64,000 nt of DNA, from the NCBI RefSeq assembly GCF_009729035.1, contig NZ_CP045483.1, forward strand, positions 704,001 to 768,000, read 5' to 3'. Shown in pieces: positions 31,583 to 42,149 of this stretch. Made by a program: the position numbers and the translations under genes. Source of the DNA: Stygiolobus azoricus (GTDB lineage: Archaea > Thermoproteota > Thermoprotei_A > Sulfolobales > Sulfolobaceae). The notes under the pieces were generated by a model. That model ran no database searches. It was not told the DNA's origin and saw only the letters and a list, made by a program, of their open reading frames with translations. Within the stretch, counting starts at the first letter, position 1. The number at the start of each line of letters is the position of its first letter.

Positions 31583-32489
31583 TTTGGTTGTAGTACAGTA
31601 TTAAAAGTTCATCAAATGAAAGCCTCTTGTTAGTTTTTAATTTCTCTTCGATCTCTTTCCTTTTGCTTTCAATTATCTCCTTATTCACTGAATTTGCCTT
31701 TATCTGATTTTGATATATCTCTGTCACATTCTTAGCATTCTTTATACTTTCCTTAATTTTCTTTAACTCATCTTTGAGTTGTTGAATTTCCTTTGATTTA
31801 TTTTCTATGTCACTCTTGATAGCTACAATCTGATCACTTATTGTTTTTATCTGGTTATTTATGTCCTCTAATTCTTTCTTGAGTTTGTCTCTCTCCGCTT
31901 TCAGCTGTTGCAGAAGTTTTCTTTTCTCAGCAACTTGGTTACCCAATTCTAACATTTTTTGCCTTATATTAGATAGTTCCACTCTCTTAGCTAACAATTC
32001 CGCTTTACTTTCTACGTTCTTTTCCTTTAAAGAAGCTAGTTTCTTAGCAGTCTGTAACTTCCTTTCAAGTTCTGCAATTCTAAGAATAATCCTCTTTTCT
32101 TCTTCAAGTGAAAGAGTAGATGTTTGTAACTTCCACTCAAGCTGTTCAATTTTTTTCATTATCTGAACCGGATCTAACTTATCTTTTACCTTCTCTGCAT
32201 TCTTAAGCTGTTCAAACTCCTTTCTTATCTCGCTAATTACTTGAACTAAGTTTTGCTTCTGCGCTTTTAACTGTCTTATTTCATCGACTTTGGACTTTAA
32301 CTCCTCCCTAACTTGCGTAAGCTGTTCTCTTATAGACCTTATTTTTTCCACTTTTTCCCTTCTTTTTTCTTTTAGTTTTTTAACTTCTTCAATTAACTTT
32401 TCCTTCTTCTCTTTTAACTTTCTTATTTGCTCATATGCTAGTGAGAGCTTTTGTTGAATCTCGTCCTCTGAGGATTCAGCTGTTGACAT
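31545..32489 (-). CDS. Long coiled-coil protein (COG1340-like)
   Basis: 314 residues, almost entirely heptad-patterned Lys/Glu/Leu/Gln coiled coil (QIRKLKEKKEKLIEEVKK; QVREELKSKVDEIRQLKAQK; KRKEIEEKLKTNKRLSFDELL near the end). This matches the archaeal COG1340 uncharacterised coiled-coil family. No ATPase or membrane part is present, so it is not a complete SMC or Rad50. ATG at 32489. It precedes and overlaps the DUF373 membrane gene, suggesting a scaffold acting with it. Composition bias makes remote homology unreliable. Confidence 0.8.
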   Translation of the reverse strand: MSTAESSEDEIQQKLSLAYEQIRKLKEKKEKLIEEVKKLKEKRREKVEKIRSIREQLTQVREELKSKVDEIRQLKAQKQNLVQVISEIRKEFEQLKNAEKVKDKLDPVQIMKKIEQLEWKLQTSTLSLEEEKRIILRIAELERKLQTAKKLASLKEKNVESKAELLAKRVELSNIRQKMLELGNQVAEKRKLLQQLKAERDKLKKELEDINNQIKTISDQIVAIKSDIENKSKEIQQLKDELKKIKESIKNAKNVTEIYQNQIKANSVNKEIIESKRKEIEEKLKTNKRLSFDELLILYYNQNDDNGEDSGNIH

Positions 32490-32656
32490 TCACTTATCAC
32501 TTTAATTCATAAAGATTTATTTTTATGTGTAAGTAGCCGTAAGTTAATAAAGTATTTAACCCATAATCTAAATCCCAAGCCGAACGCCATTTTACGTTCT
32601 CTTATGCTGGTATTATTATAAATACTATCTAATATACAAAATGAGATTTGGATCTT

Positions 32657-32935
32657 ATGACAAAAATTAGACTTCTTGAAACTGGAAATTTTTATAAAAT
32701 CAGTCTAGGTAATAAATGGCTGCTTGAAGGAAAAAGAGAGATTGATTATTCTAAGTATAACTACATAGGAAAGATTATAGTTACAGAAAGTGGAAAAAGA
32801 ATAGCAAAGGTTTTAGATATTATAGGTAATGTAAATAGACCGTTCATCTTAGCAGAACCTCTTACTAACGAGAAGCCTACTGGGAAATTATTCATTGAAA
32901 TCGTAGAAAGAAAGAAAGGAGGTAGAAGAAAATGA
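32657..32935 (+). CDS. gar1: H/ACA ribonucleoprotein subunit Gar1
   Basis: Partner of Cbf5 in pseudouridylation RNPs. The short beta-barrel sequence shows the archaeal Gar1 pattern: [35 protein letters not shown], then a basic KKGGRRK end. ATG at 32657 (92 aa) is preferred to TTG 32648. A TATA-like TATTATAAATAC (about 32609-32620) lies upstream. The stop overlaps the start of tfb2 by 4 nt, a linkage that ties RNA modification to the transcription factor gene. Confidence 0.9.
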   Translation: MTKIRLLETGNFYKISLGNKWLLEGKREIDYSKYNYIGKIIVTESGKRIAKVLDIIGNVNRPFILAEPLTNEKPTGKLFIEIVERKKGGRRK

Positions 32936-33816
32936 CCAAGTGCCCTAATTGTGGCTCTTCTGATTCGATAACTTTTGATCCCGAGAGGGGAATTCATGTA
33001 TGTACCAGTTGCGGGTTCGTCATAGACGATATGATAATAGATCAAGGACCAGAGTGGAGAGCGTACACGACTGAAGATCGAATGGAAAGGGAGAGAACAG
33101 GGTCTCCAATAACAGCTAAGGTACACGATTTTGGCATAACAACAAAAATCGGATATTCCAGAGTCAAGGACAAGGCTAAGATACATAGATTAAGACTGAT
33201 GCAAAACAAATTAAGAGTACCTGCTAAGGAGAGAAAATTAGTAACTTACTTGTCGGTATTGAATAGCGAAGCATCTAAACTAAACTTACCTGATCATGTA
33301 AAGGAAACTGCAGCGTTACTGACAAGAAGGATAATAGAAGAAGGAAAAGCTAAGAGAATAGATATGTATACTCTAATTGCTGGAATTCTATACTATTCCT
33401 GCCAGGTTAACAAGATTCCCAGATCATTGCAAGAGATAAAAAATTTATATAATGTCTCCTCATCTGATTTGTGGAAAGCTCTAGAGAGAATTCAAAGCGT
33501 GGCAAAAAGCGTTCAGGGGTTTAAGCCTACTATCAAACCTACTGAATATATACCGAAAATAATCGAAAAGTTAAACTTACCTCCTTACGTCTCTACTAAA
33601 GCATCAGAACTAGTAGATTTAATGCATAAAAACGGACTTACGAGTGGAAAGGGTTATACTGCACTTGCGGCTGCCAGTGTGTACTTAATAAGTACATTAA
33701 TGGATGTAAAGAGAACTCAGAAAGAGGTGGCAGAAGCACTAAATATTACGGAAGTAACCATAAGAAATAGATACAAAGAAATAATCAGCAATTTCGACAT
33801 AGAAGTGAAATTATGA
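32932..33816 (+). CDS. tfb2: Transcription factor B paralogue TFB2
   Basis: TFIIB homologue. Zinc ribbon with Cys4, Cys7, Cys24 and Cys27; B-reader and linker-like region ([24 protein letters not shown]); two cyclin repeats, the second with the [22 protein letters not shown] for BRE contact. It differs substantially from the main TFB1 (for example [20 protein letters not shown] in the linker). Its position after gar1 and near tbp and TFE-beta is as I recall for Sulfolobus TFB2. ATG overlaps the gar1 stop. Confidence 0.88.
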   Translation: MTKCPNCGSSDSITFDPERGIHVCTSCGFVIDDMIIDQGPEWRAYTTEDRMERERTGSPITAKVHDFGITTKIGYSRVKDKAKIHRLRLMQNKLRVPAKERKLVTYLSVLNSEASKLNLPDHVKETAALLTRRIIEEGKAKRIDMYTLIAGILYYSCQVNKIPRSLQEIKNLYNVSSSDLWKALERIQSVAKSVQGFKPTIKPTEYIPKIIEKLNLPPYVSTKASELVDLMHKNGLTSGKGYTALAAASVYLISTLMDVKRTQKEVAEALNITEVTIRNRYKEIISNFDIEVKL

Positions 33817-33876
33817 GAGGGAAAAATAAATAAGCCTTAAAGAATATATTATAATATACTCATCGGTGATTTTAGA

Positions 33877-34251
33877 ATGGAATCAAGTTCCTCATCATAC
33901 GAGGATCTTATTTATCAAAAGATAAAGGAGGCGGGCGAAAAAGGAATTCCCTTAAAAGAACTCATTAAGGAACTCGGGCTTGATAGTAGGACAGCTAATC
34001 TCGCCATACGTAAGTTAATGAATAAGAAAGTTATAAGGAAGAGTTCAGTTAAAGAAAATGGCAAGACAGTTGTTAAGTATTTTATTAATGAGGAGCCGAC
34101 ACTCATAACGGTTAATTTAGACAATATAATTGAGATACCTTGTTTTACGTGCAAGAATTTGACTAAATGTGGAAATGGAAGTGTGGTCTCACCCACAACC
34201 TGTACCTACTTATCCAAGTTTATACTAATGAACATAAAAGGAGCTAGTTAA
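33877..34251 (+). CDS. tfeB: Transcription initiation factor TFE beta subunit (RPC34/hRPC39-like, 4Fe-4S)
   Basis: One winged helix (IYQKIKEAGEKGIPLKELIKELGLDSRTA, split over about residues 12-50) followed by a cysteine module with Cys89, Cys92, Cys98 and Cys109 (IPCFTCKNLTKCGNG, SPTTCTYL). This is the architecture of crenarchaeal TFE-beta, the hRPC39/RPC34 homologue, which carries a cubane 4Fe-4S cluster and pairs with TFE-alpha to open the promoter. ATG at 33877 has GGTGAT 6 nt upstream and a strong AT-rich ATATATTATAATATA before that. It follows tfb2 by 60 nt and overlaps trm1 tail to tail by 8 nt. Confidence 0.9.
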   Translation: MESSSSSYEDLIYQKIKEAGEKGIPLKELIKELGLDSRTANLAIRKLMNKKVIRKSSVKENGKTVVKYFINEEPTLITVNLDNIIEIPCFTCKNLTKCGNGSVVSPTTCTYLSKFILMNIKGAS

Positions 34252-35368
34252 CCTTAATACACTCTATAACTTCTTCAAAGTTTTTATTGGTTTTTATTCC
34301 TACAGTATCAAAGTGAGTAGCTGAAGCTTCTTTTAAACATTTTATGACTTTATCTTTAGGTGGTACGTTTCTTTTCAATCTGGGCGAAATAAAATCAAGT
34401 TTATAATAAGGTTCTTTATATTCTGCTTCGACTGAAATTAGCGAGATTAACCTAGATATAGTACTATATGTAGATAGATAATTAAAGTGAACTAACTCCT
34501 CTTTAATCTTATTGATCATATTTTTATCGTAAATTTCCCCATCCCAAGCAGGGCCGTACGCTTTCATTGATGCCCCACATTTGGGGCATGTGACATGTTG
34601 ATAATAAACTGACTTATCTCTATAACCACACTTTGGACATTCATAATAGTAAACTAGTCTAGAAAGTAAACTGTCTGCCTTTTTAGCACCACCTTCTACC
34701 TTAAAAAATACCCTATAATAGTAGTCATGATAGAAGGAGAATACTGGTATTGCAGCTTTCTCTACTACTGCAGCTTCCCTTATCGCTTTTCCTATTAGCC
34801 CCCTTATTCCGACCTCTTTCGAAAAACTTAGTCTATCACAAATAATATCGTATTTTCTTCTAGCTGAGGATTTAGAGGAACAAACTAGAGCTGATAGATC
34901 AGTAGCAGTAATCCCGACATAGCCCCCTCTTATAACTGAGTGGAAAGATGCTAGTAGGAAAGGTGCAGGTGTTCCAAAGGGATCAATGTCTACGAAGTCA
35001 GCTTTAACTTCATAAAGTATGGAGTTTGCATCTTTATTAAATACCTCACCTATAACGTTATTGATCTTTATATTTTCATTAATTAATTCAATAGCTTCTT
35101 TACTTAAATCATTAAATATCACTTCTTCGACGCCTTTTACCTCTTTAAAGTACCTTATTCCTCTTATTCCAGTTGCTGACAGTGCATCTACTATGCGTCT
35201 AGGTCTAATTATATTCAAAAATAGCACACTTATGTCTCTATTCAATTCCATTCTTGGGTTGTAGAAAACTGGAGCCCAACTAGGATCGAACTTATCTTCT
35301 TTTTCATATTCCTTAGGATCTGGGACTAGAATTTCAGCTTTTCCTTCTCGTATTTTAGTTAATTTCAT
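34244..35368 (-). CDS. trm1: tRNA (guanine26-N2)-dimethyltransferase Trm1
   Basis: Methylates G26 at the tRNA elbow hinge. Signatures: FYNPRMELNRDISV, SAM site VDALSATGIRGIRYFKEV, FNDLSKEAIELINENI, catalytic FVDIDPFGTPAPFL, and a C-terminal zinc site (CPKCGYRD / CPKCGASMKAYGPAWDGEI). At 374 aa it is full length. ATG at 35368 lies inside the end of the upstream HTH gene (14-nt overlap), so it belongs to the leftward nop5-flpA-DUF61-HTH-trm1 unit. Confidence 0.95.
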   Translation of the reverse strand: MKLTKIREGKAEILVPDPKEYEKEDKFDPSWAPVFYNPRMELNRDISVLFLNIIRPRRIVDALSATGIRGIRYFKEVKGVEEVIFNDLSKEAIELINENIKINNVIGEVFNKDANSILYEVKADFVDIDPFGTPAPFLLASFHSVIRGGYVGITATDLSALVCSSKSSARRKYDIICDRLSFSKEVGIRGLIGKAIREAAVVEKAAIPVFSFYHDYYYRVFFKVEGGAKKADSLLSRLVYYYECPKCGYRDKSVYYQHVTCPKCGASMKAYGPAWDGEIYDKNMINKIKEELVHFNYLSTYSTISRLISLISVEAEYKEPYYKLDFISPRLKRNVPPKDKVIKCLKEASATHFDTVGIKTNKNFEEVIECIKVN

Positions 35369-36278
35369 TTTCGATCTTATCTATATCTTCTACAGTGTAT
35401 GCATTGAAACTCTCTTTTTCATAAGCCTTGAGCGTCTTAGATGTTTTGGCAATGACCACTAGTTCACCGTTAACTTTAGAAACTAACTTACTTGCCTCAT
35501 TAAATTTCTTTAGAGAAGTTGAAACGTTTTCTGTTTCAATACAGAAGAACATCTTTCTATTATCTCTGGAAGCCGCAAGGTCTACAGTAGTAAAATTAAA
35601 CCTGACAATCTTATATCCGTTTCCCGCTAACTTTTTAACTAATAAGCTTGTTACATCTTTATCATTCCTTACAATCAAATCCTTGTCATCAACTTTTACA
35701 TCTTCTGTCTTAAAATCGCTTATTATGTCCCCTAATATTCTTTCTCCGAACATATCTACTAGTTTTTCGGCTACGTCAATTGATACGTATGAGTCCTCTT
35801 TTTCATAATCATAAATCGAAATCCTAGATACTCCCAGCTTCTCTGCCAATTCACCCAAGCTCATACCTTTTTCTTCTCTTATCTTTCTAAGTTCTTTAGA
35901 GTTTATCTTTACGAAAATTCCTCCTCTGGTTTTTAGCAAGAATATTTTCTCACCGCTAACTACTTTCTCAAACGTAGTGGAGCTCATTACCAGCACCTTA
36001 TCCCTATCATTTATAACTTCCTCGTCTACCTGATCGTCTATTAAGATAGGTAATGCACCACTTAACGTAGCCATTTTCTTTAAGTCTTTTACTAGTTTGT
36101 TGTTATGGACGTATTTGCTGGAAGTTACTTTTAGTATGAATGAACGCGAGTTATTTGTACTATCGCTCTTCTTTCTTGCAATTATATCTATAGATTTATT
36201 TTTTTCTGGATAGTGAATGATAGAATAATCATAGTACCCCCTTAACAAAACTCTTTCTATCTCGTTAATAGTACTCAT
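35355..36278 (-). CDS. Archaeal HTH regulator (COG1395-like) with nuclease-like flanks
   Basis: A cro/C1-type helix-turn-helix (LRKIREEKGMSLGELAEKLG, then VSRISIYDYEKE, about residues 130-165) sits between two similar alpha/beta segments (RSFILKVTSSKYVHNNKLVKDL; RKMFFCIETENVSTSLKKF). This fits the archaeal COG1395 putative regulators, whose targets are unknown. ATG at 36278 is chosen because GGTGATG lies 7 nt upstream; the open frame extends to GTG 36293. It overlaps the DUF61 gene before it and trm1 after it. Confidence 0.82.
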   Translation of the reverse strand: MSTINEIERVLLRGYYDYSIIHYPEKNKSIDIIARKKSDSTNNSRSFILKVTSSKYVHNNKLVKDLKKMATLSGALPILIDDQVDEEVINDRDKVLVMSSTTFEKVVSGEKIFLLKTRGGIFVKINSKELRKIREEKGMSLGELAEKLGVSRISIYDYEKEDSYVSIDVAEKLVDMFGERILGDIISDFKTEDVKVDDKDLIVRNDKDVTSLLVKKLAGNGYKIVRFNFTTVDLAASRDNRKMFFCIETENVSTSLKKFNEASKLVSKVNGELVVIAKTSKTLKAYEKESFNAYTVEDIDKIENEIN

Positions 36279-36684
36279 CGTTTTCATCACCACTACTAAG
36301 AGAGCCTAATGGACTTAATGTAATAAACACGAGAGACTTATATTCTTTTATAATCTTTTCTACATCACCTATTGTCATATAACTTTTTATATCTTTCTTC
36401 AATAACACTGAAATTGCCTTATTTTCCCACTCTGAACCATTTAAAACATACTCACCTGGATTTAGAGTTTTAACAATTACAAAAGGGATCTTAACCAAAT
36501 CCCATAAGTAAAGGGGGAGATTTTTAGATAGTTTTTCTAACTCTTCCTTCTTGAAGTAGTGTTTAAAACCGCCGTTAACTTTTACGTAATTGTTACCGTC
36601 TAGAGCTTGCTTTAACGTTACGAATTCTTGTGGGTAATAAGAAATAGTTCCTTTAATCCCTATGTCGAAAATTTTATCGAACAT
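36265..36684 (-). CDS. DUF61/UPF0216 family protein
   Basis: 139 residues resembling the archaeal DUF61 (UPF0216) family: VKVNGGFKHYFKKEELEKLSKNLP, then LVKIPFVIVKTLNPGEYVLNGSEWENKAI. Function unknown. It sits 4 nt downstream of fibrillarin and overlaps the HTH regulator gene, inside the C/D RNP operon, so a link to RNA modification or ribosome biogenesis is a fair guess from context only. Confidence 0.78.
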   Translation of the reverse strand: MFDKIFDIGIKGTISYYPQEFVTLKQALDGNNYVKVNGGFKHYFKKEELEKLSKNLPLYLWDLVKIPFVIVKTLNPGEYVLNGSEWENKAISVLLKKDIKSYMTIGDVEKIIKEYKSLVFITLSPLGSLSSGDENDEYY

Positions 36685-36688
36685 GGTT

Positions 36689-37384
36689 TCACTTAAGTCT
36701 CGCCAATACCATCGCGTGATCTTTGTCGTAAGGGTCTAGTTGAATTACTTCGATCACGTCGAATCCTTTTTCTTCTAATTTTTTAACCTCACTCTTATAG
36801 ATTTCTTTGGGATCTTTAGTTACGTCTATACTTCTGGCCTTTATTGCCATCATTAGATAACCTTTATCCTTCAAGAAAAACTCAGCATTATAAATTGCTA
36901 TATCGGTCTCATTTGGCTGTGCGATATCTACATAAACTACATCAACATCCTCAACTAGAGCCCTATAGTATTGTGGAAATCTAGCATCTGCCAAAATAGG
37001 GAATAAATTAGGTCTGTGCTGGGCAACCAGAATAAGTTCCCTGACTACTCTAGGAGAGAACTCAACAGCATAAACTTTACCTTGCATTTCAACAATATCC
37101 GATACGTGACTTGGAGTTGTTCCTGAAGCAGCTCCTAGATAAAGAACCTTTGTATTCCTTGTTATTGGATTGTGTTTAAGCCCTTTCTGAATTGCTCCTG
37201 CAAGCTTACTTCTAAAGGAGTTCCATTCCCTATATTCAATACCGTTTACTTTGATCAATCTCTCGCCGTAAACATTATGGCCTGGTGCTAGATTCTTCGT
37301 ACAAAGCCTTATAGTCCCGTCATTATATACGCACTCGTAGATGTTATCAAACTCGCTTTTCTGAACCTTGACTGCTTCTGACAT
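36689..37384 (-). CDS. flpA: Fibrillarin, rRNA/tRNA 2'-O-methyltransferase
   Basis: Catalytic subunit of box C/D sRNPs. Seen: [21 protein letters not shown]-binding [56 protein letters not shown], and [14 protein letters not shown] at the end. The KDKE-type catalytic residues are in place. ATG at 37384, 6 nt after the nop5 stop, so the two partners are co-expressed. Several candidate C/D guide RNAs lie in the same window. Confidence 0.96.
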   Translation of the reverse strand: MSEAVKVQKSEFDNIYECVYNDGTIRLCTKNLAPGHNVYGERLIKVNGIEYREWNSFRSKLAGAIQKGLKHNPITRNTKVLYLGAASGTTPSHVSDIVEMQGKVYAVEFSPRVVRELILVAQHRPNLFPILADARFPQYYRALVEDVDVVYVDIAQPNETDIAIYNAEFFLKDKGYLMMAIKARSIDVTKDPKEIYKSEVKKLEEKGFDVIEVIQLDPYDKDHAMVLARLK

Positions 37385-37390
37385 AATTTC

Positions 37391-38620
37391 TCACTCTCGC
37401 TTGTTCTTCTTTTTTCTCTTTTCATCCTTTTTACCTTTTTGTTTCGGCTTAGGTTGTTGCTCCTGAACTTTTTTAGGTGGAGGCTGAGCATACTTTGTCT
37501 TAATCTCTTCGATCCTCTTCTTAAGTTCCTCATTTAACTTGTCACCAATGAACCTACCGCTGAACTGATCTACTCTAGCAGCTATTGCTAACTTTGCTGC
37601 TAAAGCTCTAGCAATTTTACCCCTCTGCCATCTGGGGGATGTGTGAATATCAGGATATTGAAAGATAACACCGTGCTTTGGTGGTCTACCTTTCTTTCTT
37701 AACGCCCTAAAGAGTGCTTTTTCAGCTCCTAAGACTTGTATAGTACTTGCTGGCATTTTAGCTAAGTCCTCAAGACTTCCTGCTAAACTTAAAAGCCTAG
37801 CACCCAGAGTAGGCCCCACAAGTGCAGTTATATTTGGAGCAACTTCTTTCATTACCGACTCTATGTAATCAGTTAGCTCTCTTCTAATTCTATATAACTC
37901 TAAGACAGTATCACTTAGCATTCTAACTGACTTAATATCTACATCTGTAATATCTGCTCCAATACTTTTTTTAGCCGCAGTAAGAAGTCTCTGTGATTTC
38001 TCTTTGCTTAATCCCAATTCTATCAGTCCTTCCTCATTTATCTCGTCCCTATAGCCGAACTTGGAAACTATTGACGCATATAATTCATGATCATCAATTA
38101 AATTATCCAATTCTGGGAAATGGATACTGTACCATTCCCTTAATCTCTCGGAGAATAAGTTGATAGTCTTATCTATATCATCAATTGCTCTTATAGCCTG
38201 AATCGCTAGTAGATCCCTTTTACTTGCTGCACCCCTTAATTTCCTTCTCGTATATTCAAAGGATACCTCATACAAGAAGGAGTAAAGTTCTTCTTCCGAT
38301 GAGACAAACTTAGTTTCTAAAGCTACTTTAGGAAGAGATTGTCTGAAAGTCTTACTTCCAATATTATGAATTTCTACTGATGCCTTCACTCCACTCTTTT
38401 GAAGTTCTGGTATTTCAGCCTCATTCTCAACTACAACCTCGTCTGGCCTTAACTTACTTATTAATTCTTTTGCTGAGGGTAGGGGGGTTCCCTTCTCGTT
38501 TTCTATAAGAGCTTCCACAACCTTTCCTAAATCTTTAGGATTTAGTACGTAATCTAATAGCTTCCCTTGCTCGTCATATGCAAAGGATCCTATCGCGTGC
38601 TCTACTAAGTATATTTTCAT
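37391..38620 (-). CDS. nop5: Nop5 (Nop56/58-like) C/D sRNP scaffold
   Basis: Bridges L7Ae-RNA and fibrillarin. N-terminal fibrillarin-binding domain ([19 protein letters not shown]), a long coiled coil (about residues 120-240), the NOP RNA-binding domain with [19 protein letters not shown], and [40 protein letters not shown] Lys-rich tail ends the protein. ATG at 38620 (409 aa) is preferred to TTG 38623. It heads the leftward unit that includes flpA, and is divergent from rps30e. Confidence 0.96.
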   Translation of the reverse strand: MKIYLVEHAIGSFAYDEQGKLLDYVLNPKDLGKVVEALIENEKGTPLPSAKELISKLRPDEVVVENEAEIPELQKSGVKASVEIHNIGSKTFRQSLPKVALETKFVSSEEELYSFLYEVSFEYTRRKLRGAASKRDLLAIQAIRAIDDIDKTINLFSERLREWYSIHFPELDNLIDDHELYASIVSKFGYRDEINEEGLIELGLSKEKSQRLLTAAKKSIGADITDVDIKSVRMLSDTVLELYRIRRELTDYIESVMKEVAPNITALVGPTLGARLLSLAGSLEDLAKMPASTIQVLGAEKALFRALRKKGRPPKHGVIFQYPDIHTSPRWQRGKIARALAAKLAIAARVDQFSGRFIGDKLNEELKKRIEEIKTKYAQPPPKKVQEQQPKPKQKGKKDEKRKKKNKRE

Positions 38621-38680
38621 CAATTATCAAACCCATTATTTAACATTTAAGTTTAAATTTTTCCTTTACTCATTTTATTT

Positions 38681-38836
38681 ATGCCATCCCACGGTTCATT
38701 AACAAAGGCTGGTAAAGTAAGGAACGCTACACCTAAAATGCCTAAAAAGGAGAAGCACAAAGAAGTGCCGAGAGTTAGGAACAAGCTAGAGTACGAGAAG
38801 AGAGTACTTAAGGCATCACAAGCTAAAGCTAGGTAA
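38681..38836 (+). CDS. rps30e: Small ribosomal subunit protein eS30
   Basis: Fifty-one residues beginning [19 protein letters not shown] and containing [19 protein letters not shown]: the eukaryote-like S30 family, strongly basic with no acidic core. ATG at 38681. TTTAAGTTTAAATTTTT (about 38647-38663) lies about 25-30 nt upstream, so the gene is probably leaderless. It is followed 32 nt later by gatD and is divergent from nop5. Confidence 0.92.
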   Translation: MPSHGSLTKAGKVRNATPKMPKKEKHKEVPRVRNKLEYEKRVLKASQAKAR

Positions 38837-38868
38837 AGATTTTTAGTCCCAGTTTTTCTCCTTTTATT

Positions 38869-40212
38869 ATGTCTGAAACTTACGCAGGTAAGGCACTTGA
38901 TTTTTTAAAGAAATTTAACTTACAAGAAGGGGATACCATAGAGCTTACAAAAAATGGGTTAATACTAAAAGGAATTATAATGCCCTCTTACTCTTCATCT
39001 GATGACATTTTAGTCATAAAACTTGATAACGGATATAACATCGGTATATCCGTAGATAGTATATCCGAAGTTAAGCTGATAAAGAGAGGAGAAAAAAGAG
39101 AGGAGAAAAAGACAGAGGAGAAAGCGGTTAAAGACAAGAGTGAAGTTATCATAATCAGCACTGGAGGCACTATAGTAAGCAAAATAGAATACGATACCGG
39201 TGCTGTAAGACCTGCTTTAACAACTGAAGAGATTCTTAAGTTCATGCCTGAGATAAACGAGATAGCTAAAATTGACGCAAAAGTCTTGTTTTCCATACTT
39301 AGTGAGAATATGAAGCCTGAATACTGGATAAAAATAGCAAATGAAGTAAAGAATGCTTTAGATAAGGGAGCAAAAGGGGTAGTTGTCGCTCACGGAACTG
39401 ATACTATGGCTTACACAGCATCAGCTTTAGCATTCTCGCTTAAGAGCCTAACCGGACCGGTAGTTATGGTAGGGTCTCAGAGGAGTAGTGATAGACCAAG
39501 CAGCGACGCGCCTATAAACCTTTTGACTTCCGTTCTGGTAGCAAAAGATGCTCCGTTTGCTGAAGTTACGGTTAATATGCATGGGGAATCATCCGATACT
39601 TACACCTTAGTCCACAGAGGTGTAAAAGTTAGAAAAATGCATACAAGTAGAAGAGATGCATTTCAAAGTGTTAATGACATTCCATTGGCTAAGGTGTATT
39701 ATAGGGAAAGAAAAATAGAGATTCTCAGAGACGATTACATAAGGAAGAAGGACGCTAACGAAGTAGACGCTAAGTTCGACCCTAACGTCTTCCTATTAAA
39801 GTACTATCCTGGTCTATCGCCGGATATAATCGATTACTTAATGAATAAGGGTGTAAAAGGTATTATAGTCGAGGGAACTGGTTTAGGGCACACATCTTCC
39901 GAATTTTATAATGCGTTCAAGAAAGCTACTAAGGACGGTATATTCGTAGGGATGACTTCACAGTGCTTGTTCGGGAGGGTAAATATGAACGTTTATACTA
40001 CGGGAAGACTCCTTCAGGAAGCTGGGGTAGTACCTTTAGAGGATATGTTACCTGAAACAGCTTTGGTCAAGCTCATGTGGGTTTTAGCTCATGAAACAGA
40101 CTTAGATAAGGTTAAAGAGCTTATGCTCACTAATTTTGTAGGAGAAATTAATCCGATTCACGTTCCCGAAATGTATCCCAGGTGGTATCATGACAGAATT
40201 AGATTACAGTAA
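38869..40212 (+). CDS. gatD: Glu-tRNA(Gln) amidotransferase subunit D
   Basis: Asparaginase-like subunit of the archaeal GatDE complex, which supplies ammonia for Glu-tRNA(Gln) amidation. An N-terminal SH3-like extension is followed by [10 protein letters not shown] (first catalytic Thr), [15 protein letters not shown] (second Thr and Asp), then [17 protein letters not shown]. At 447 aa it is full length. ATG at 38869. The end overlaps gatE by 23 nt. This window also encodes GatC and GatA of the other amidotransferase. Confidence 0.95.
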   Translation: MSETYAGKALDFLKKFNLQEGDTIELTKNGLILKGIIMPSYSSSDDILVIKLDNGYNIGISVDSISEVKLIKRGEKREEKKTEEKAVKDKSEVIIISTGGTIVSKIEYDTGAVRPALTTEEILKFMPEINEIAKIDAKVLFSILSENMKPEYWIKIANEVKNALDKGAKGVVVAHGTDTMAYTASALAFSLKSLTGPVVMVGSQRSSDRPSSDAPINLLTSVLVAKDAPFAEVTVNMHGESSDTYTLVHRGVKVRKMHTSRRDAFQSVNDIPLAKVYYRERKIEILRDDYIRKKDANEVDAKFDPNVFLLKYYPGLSPDIIDYLMNKGVKGIIVEGTGLGHTSSEFYNAFKKATKDGIFVGMTSQCLFGRVNMNVYTTGRLLQEAGVVPLEDMLPETALVKLMWVLAHETDLDKVKELMLTNFVGEINPIHVPEMYPRWYHDRIRLQ

Positions 40213-42094
40213 GTTAGGGTTAAAAGTAGGATTGGAAATACATCAGCAATTAAATACCTCTCACAAACTATTCTGCAACTGTGATACATCTCTAAATGAA
40301 ACATTTCATGCATCATTAGAGAGATATCTAAGACCCTCATTCAGCGAGTTAGGAGAAGTAGATATAGCTGCTTTGTTCGAGTGGCAAAAAGGTAAGAAAT
40401 ATGTTTATAAGTTACCAAAAAACTCATGCCTCGTCGAATGCGATGAGGAGCCCCCTCATTTGATCAACGAAGAGGCTTTGGGCATAGTCACGGCCATAGC
40501 CCTTTCACTCCACAGTACGTTAGTTGACGAAGTTTACGTAATGAGGAAAACAGTTATAGATGGCTCCAATACTTCCGGCTTTCAGAGAACAGCTATTATA
40601 GCTTTGGGAGGATACATAGAAGTAGATGGTAATAAGATAGGTATACAAACAATAGCCCTAGAAGAAGACGCATCGAGAAAAATAAGTGATAATAAAGATG
40701 AAATCGTCTACAACCTAGATAGGCTAGGCGTACCGTTAATAGAGATCTCCACGGCCCCGGACATACATACACCAGAACAAGCTGAAAAGGTAGCCTTTGC
40801 AATTGGTCAGCTGTTGAGAATGACCGGAAAAGTAAAAAGAGGAATAGGGACAATAAGACAAGACCTGAACGTATCTATTCAGGGTGGAGTTAAGACTGAA
40901 ATCAAGGGAGTTCAGAGATTAGAGCTCGTCCCGGAGATAATAAGAAACGAAGCGAGGAGACAGTACGAGTTATTAAAGATCAAAGAAGAGCTAACTCAGA
41001 GGAGAGGAGTTACTAAAGAGTTGATTCTTGAAAATTATAAGCCTACAGACCTAACTTCGATCTTTGCTTCCACAAATAGTAGACTGGTAAAGAAAGAACT
41101 GGAAAAGGGAGCTTTAGTCTACGGAGTTAAGATACCTAAGTTTAGAGGGATTTTCGGCTGGGAACTAATGAAAAACAGAAGATTCGGAACGGAAGTTGCA
41201 GACTACGTGAGAGTTTTATCAGGTCTAGGGGGGCTATTTCACTCAGATGAATTACCCAATTATGGAATATCTAAGGAAGAGGTAGACAAGGTAAAGAAAG
41301 CATTAAATGTAAGTGAAGAAGACGCTTTCGTACTGGTAGTCGGGGATAAAGCTAGGTTACAACTGGCTCTCGATACGATAAGAGACCGTATTCTACATGC
41401 TCTGGAAGGGATCCCAAAAGAGACGAGGGCAGCTCTCGAGGACGGGACTACAAAGTTCATGAGACCTCAGCCCGGTTCAGCCAGAATGTACCCAGAGACA
41501 GATATACCACCTAGAAAAATAGACTCTAAGATAATAGAATTAGCAAAGAATTTTATGCCTGAGAAGCCTGAAATTAAACTGAAAAAGTTTATGGATCTAG
41601 GGTTAAGTAAAGAGCTTGCTACTGCGATGTTAAATAGTACTAAAATAGACCTTTTTGAAGAGCTTGTGAATAAATATTCTCCTAAAGTTTCTCCATCAGT
41701 GATTGCCTCAGTATTGGAGGTCAACTTAAAGTACGTAAAATCTAAGGGAGGAGATATATCAATAATTACTGATGACGTATTAGAGTACATGATAAAGTTA
41801 CTTTACGAAGACAAGATAAGTAAGGACTCAATTCCTGAAATATTGCTAGAATATTCCTTAACGAAGGAAGATATAAATAAACTCGTGGAGAAATATTCTA
41901 AGATTAGTGATGAACAACTGGAGAAGATCGTAGATCAAGTAATCCAAGAAAATATAAGAATTATCGAGGAGAAAGGGGATAAAGCATTTAATGTCATAAT
42001 GGGTAAAGTAATGTCCAAAGTTAGAGGTAAAGTGGAAGGCAAGAAAGTGGCGGAAATAATATCGAAAAGAATGAAGAATTACCCCCGATCCTGA
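40190..42094 (+). CDS. gatE: Glu-tRNA(Gln) amidotransferase subunit E
   Basis: Kinase and tRNA-binding subunit of GatDE. The cradle domain opens with [23 protein letters not shown]; an AspRS-like GAD insertion spans about residues 270-400; [15 protein letters not shown] follows, then the helical and YqeY-like tail ([16 protein letters not shown]). At 634 aa it is the long GatE form, not GatB. ATG at 40190 inside gatD indicates coupled synthesis. The last codons coincide with the C and D' boxes of a candidate C/D sRNA. Confidence 0.95.
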   Translation: MTELDYSKLGLKVGLEIHQQLNTSHKLFCNCDTSLNETFHASLERYLRPSFSELGEVDIAALFEWQKGKKYVYKLPKNSCLVECDEEPPHLINEEALGIVTAIALSLHSTLVDEVYVMRKTVIDGSNTSGFQRTAIIALGGYIEVDGNKIGIQTIALEEDASRKISDNKDEIVYNLDRLGVPLIEISTAPDIHTPEQAEKVAFAIGQLLRMTGKVKRGIGTIRQDLNVSIQGGVKTEIKGVQRLELVPEIIRNEARRQYELLKIKEELTQRRGVTKELILENYKPTDLTSIFASTNSRLVKKELEKGALVYGVKIPKFRGIFGWELMKNRRFGTEVADYVRVLSGLGGLFHSDELPNYGISKEEVDKVKKALNVSEEDAFVLVVGDKARLQLALDTIRDRILHALEGIPKETRAALEDGTTKFMRPQPGSARMYPETDIPPRKIDSKIIELAKNFMPEKPEIKLKKFMDLGLSKELATAMLNSTKIDLFEELVNKYSPKVSPSVIASVLEVNLKYVKSKGGDISIITDDVLEYMIKLLYEDKISKDSIPEILLEYSLTKEDINKLVEKYSKISDEQLEKIVDQVIQENIRIIEEKGDKAFNVIMGKVMSKVRGKVEGKKVAEIISKRMKNYPRS

Positions 42095-42123
42095 ATTTAT
42101 GATGAAAAGGCATTTGTCGGATC
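42069..42123 (+). ncRNA. Candidate C/D-box guide sRNA overlapping the gatE 3' end
   Basis: C box ATGAAGA (42071-42077, inside gatE), 13-nt guide, D' CTGA (42091-42094, containing the gatE stop), 4 nt, C' ATGATGA (42099-42105), 12-nt guide, D box CGGA (42118-42121). This is the same box set as the candidates at 14030 and 19544. If real, it would be processed from or transcribed within the gatE message. An ATGATGA at 42131 has no matching D box. Confidence 0.5.
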
Positions 42124-42149
42124 TCTTAAGATGATGAGCTTGACCGCTT

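Noticed and set aside
42131-42137. Second ATGATGA after gatE as the C' box of a sRNA
   Set aside because: No CTGA-like D box at 11-13 nt downstream; the reading with the upstream C box fits better.
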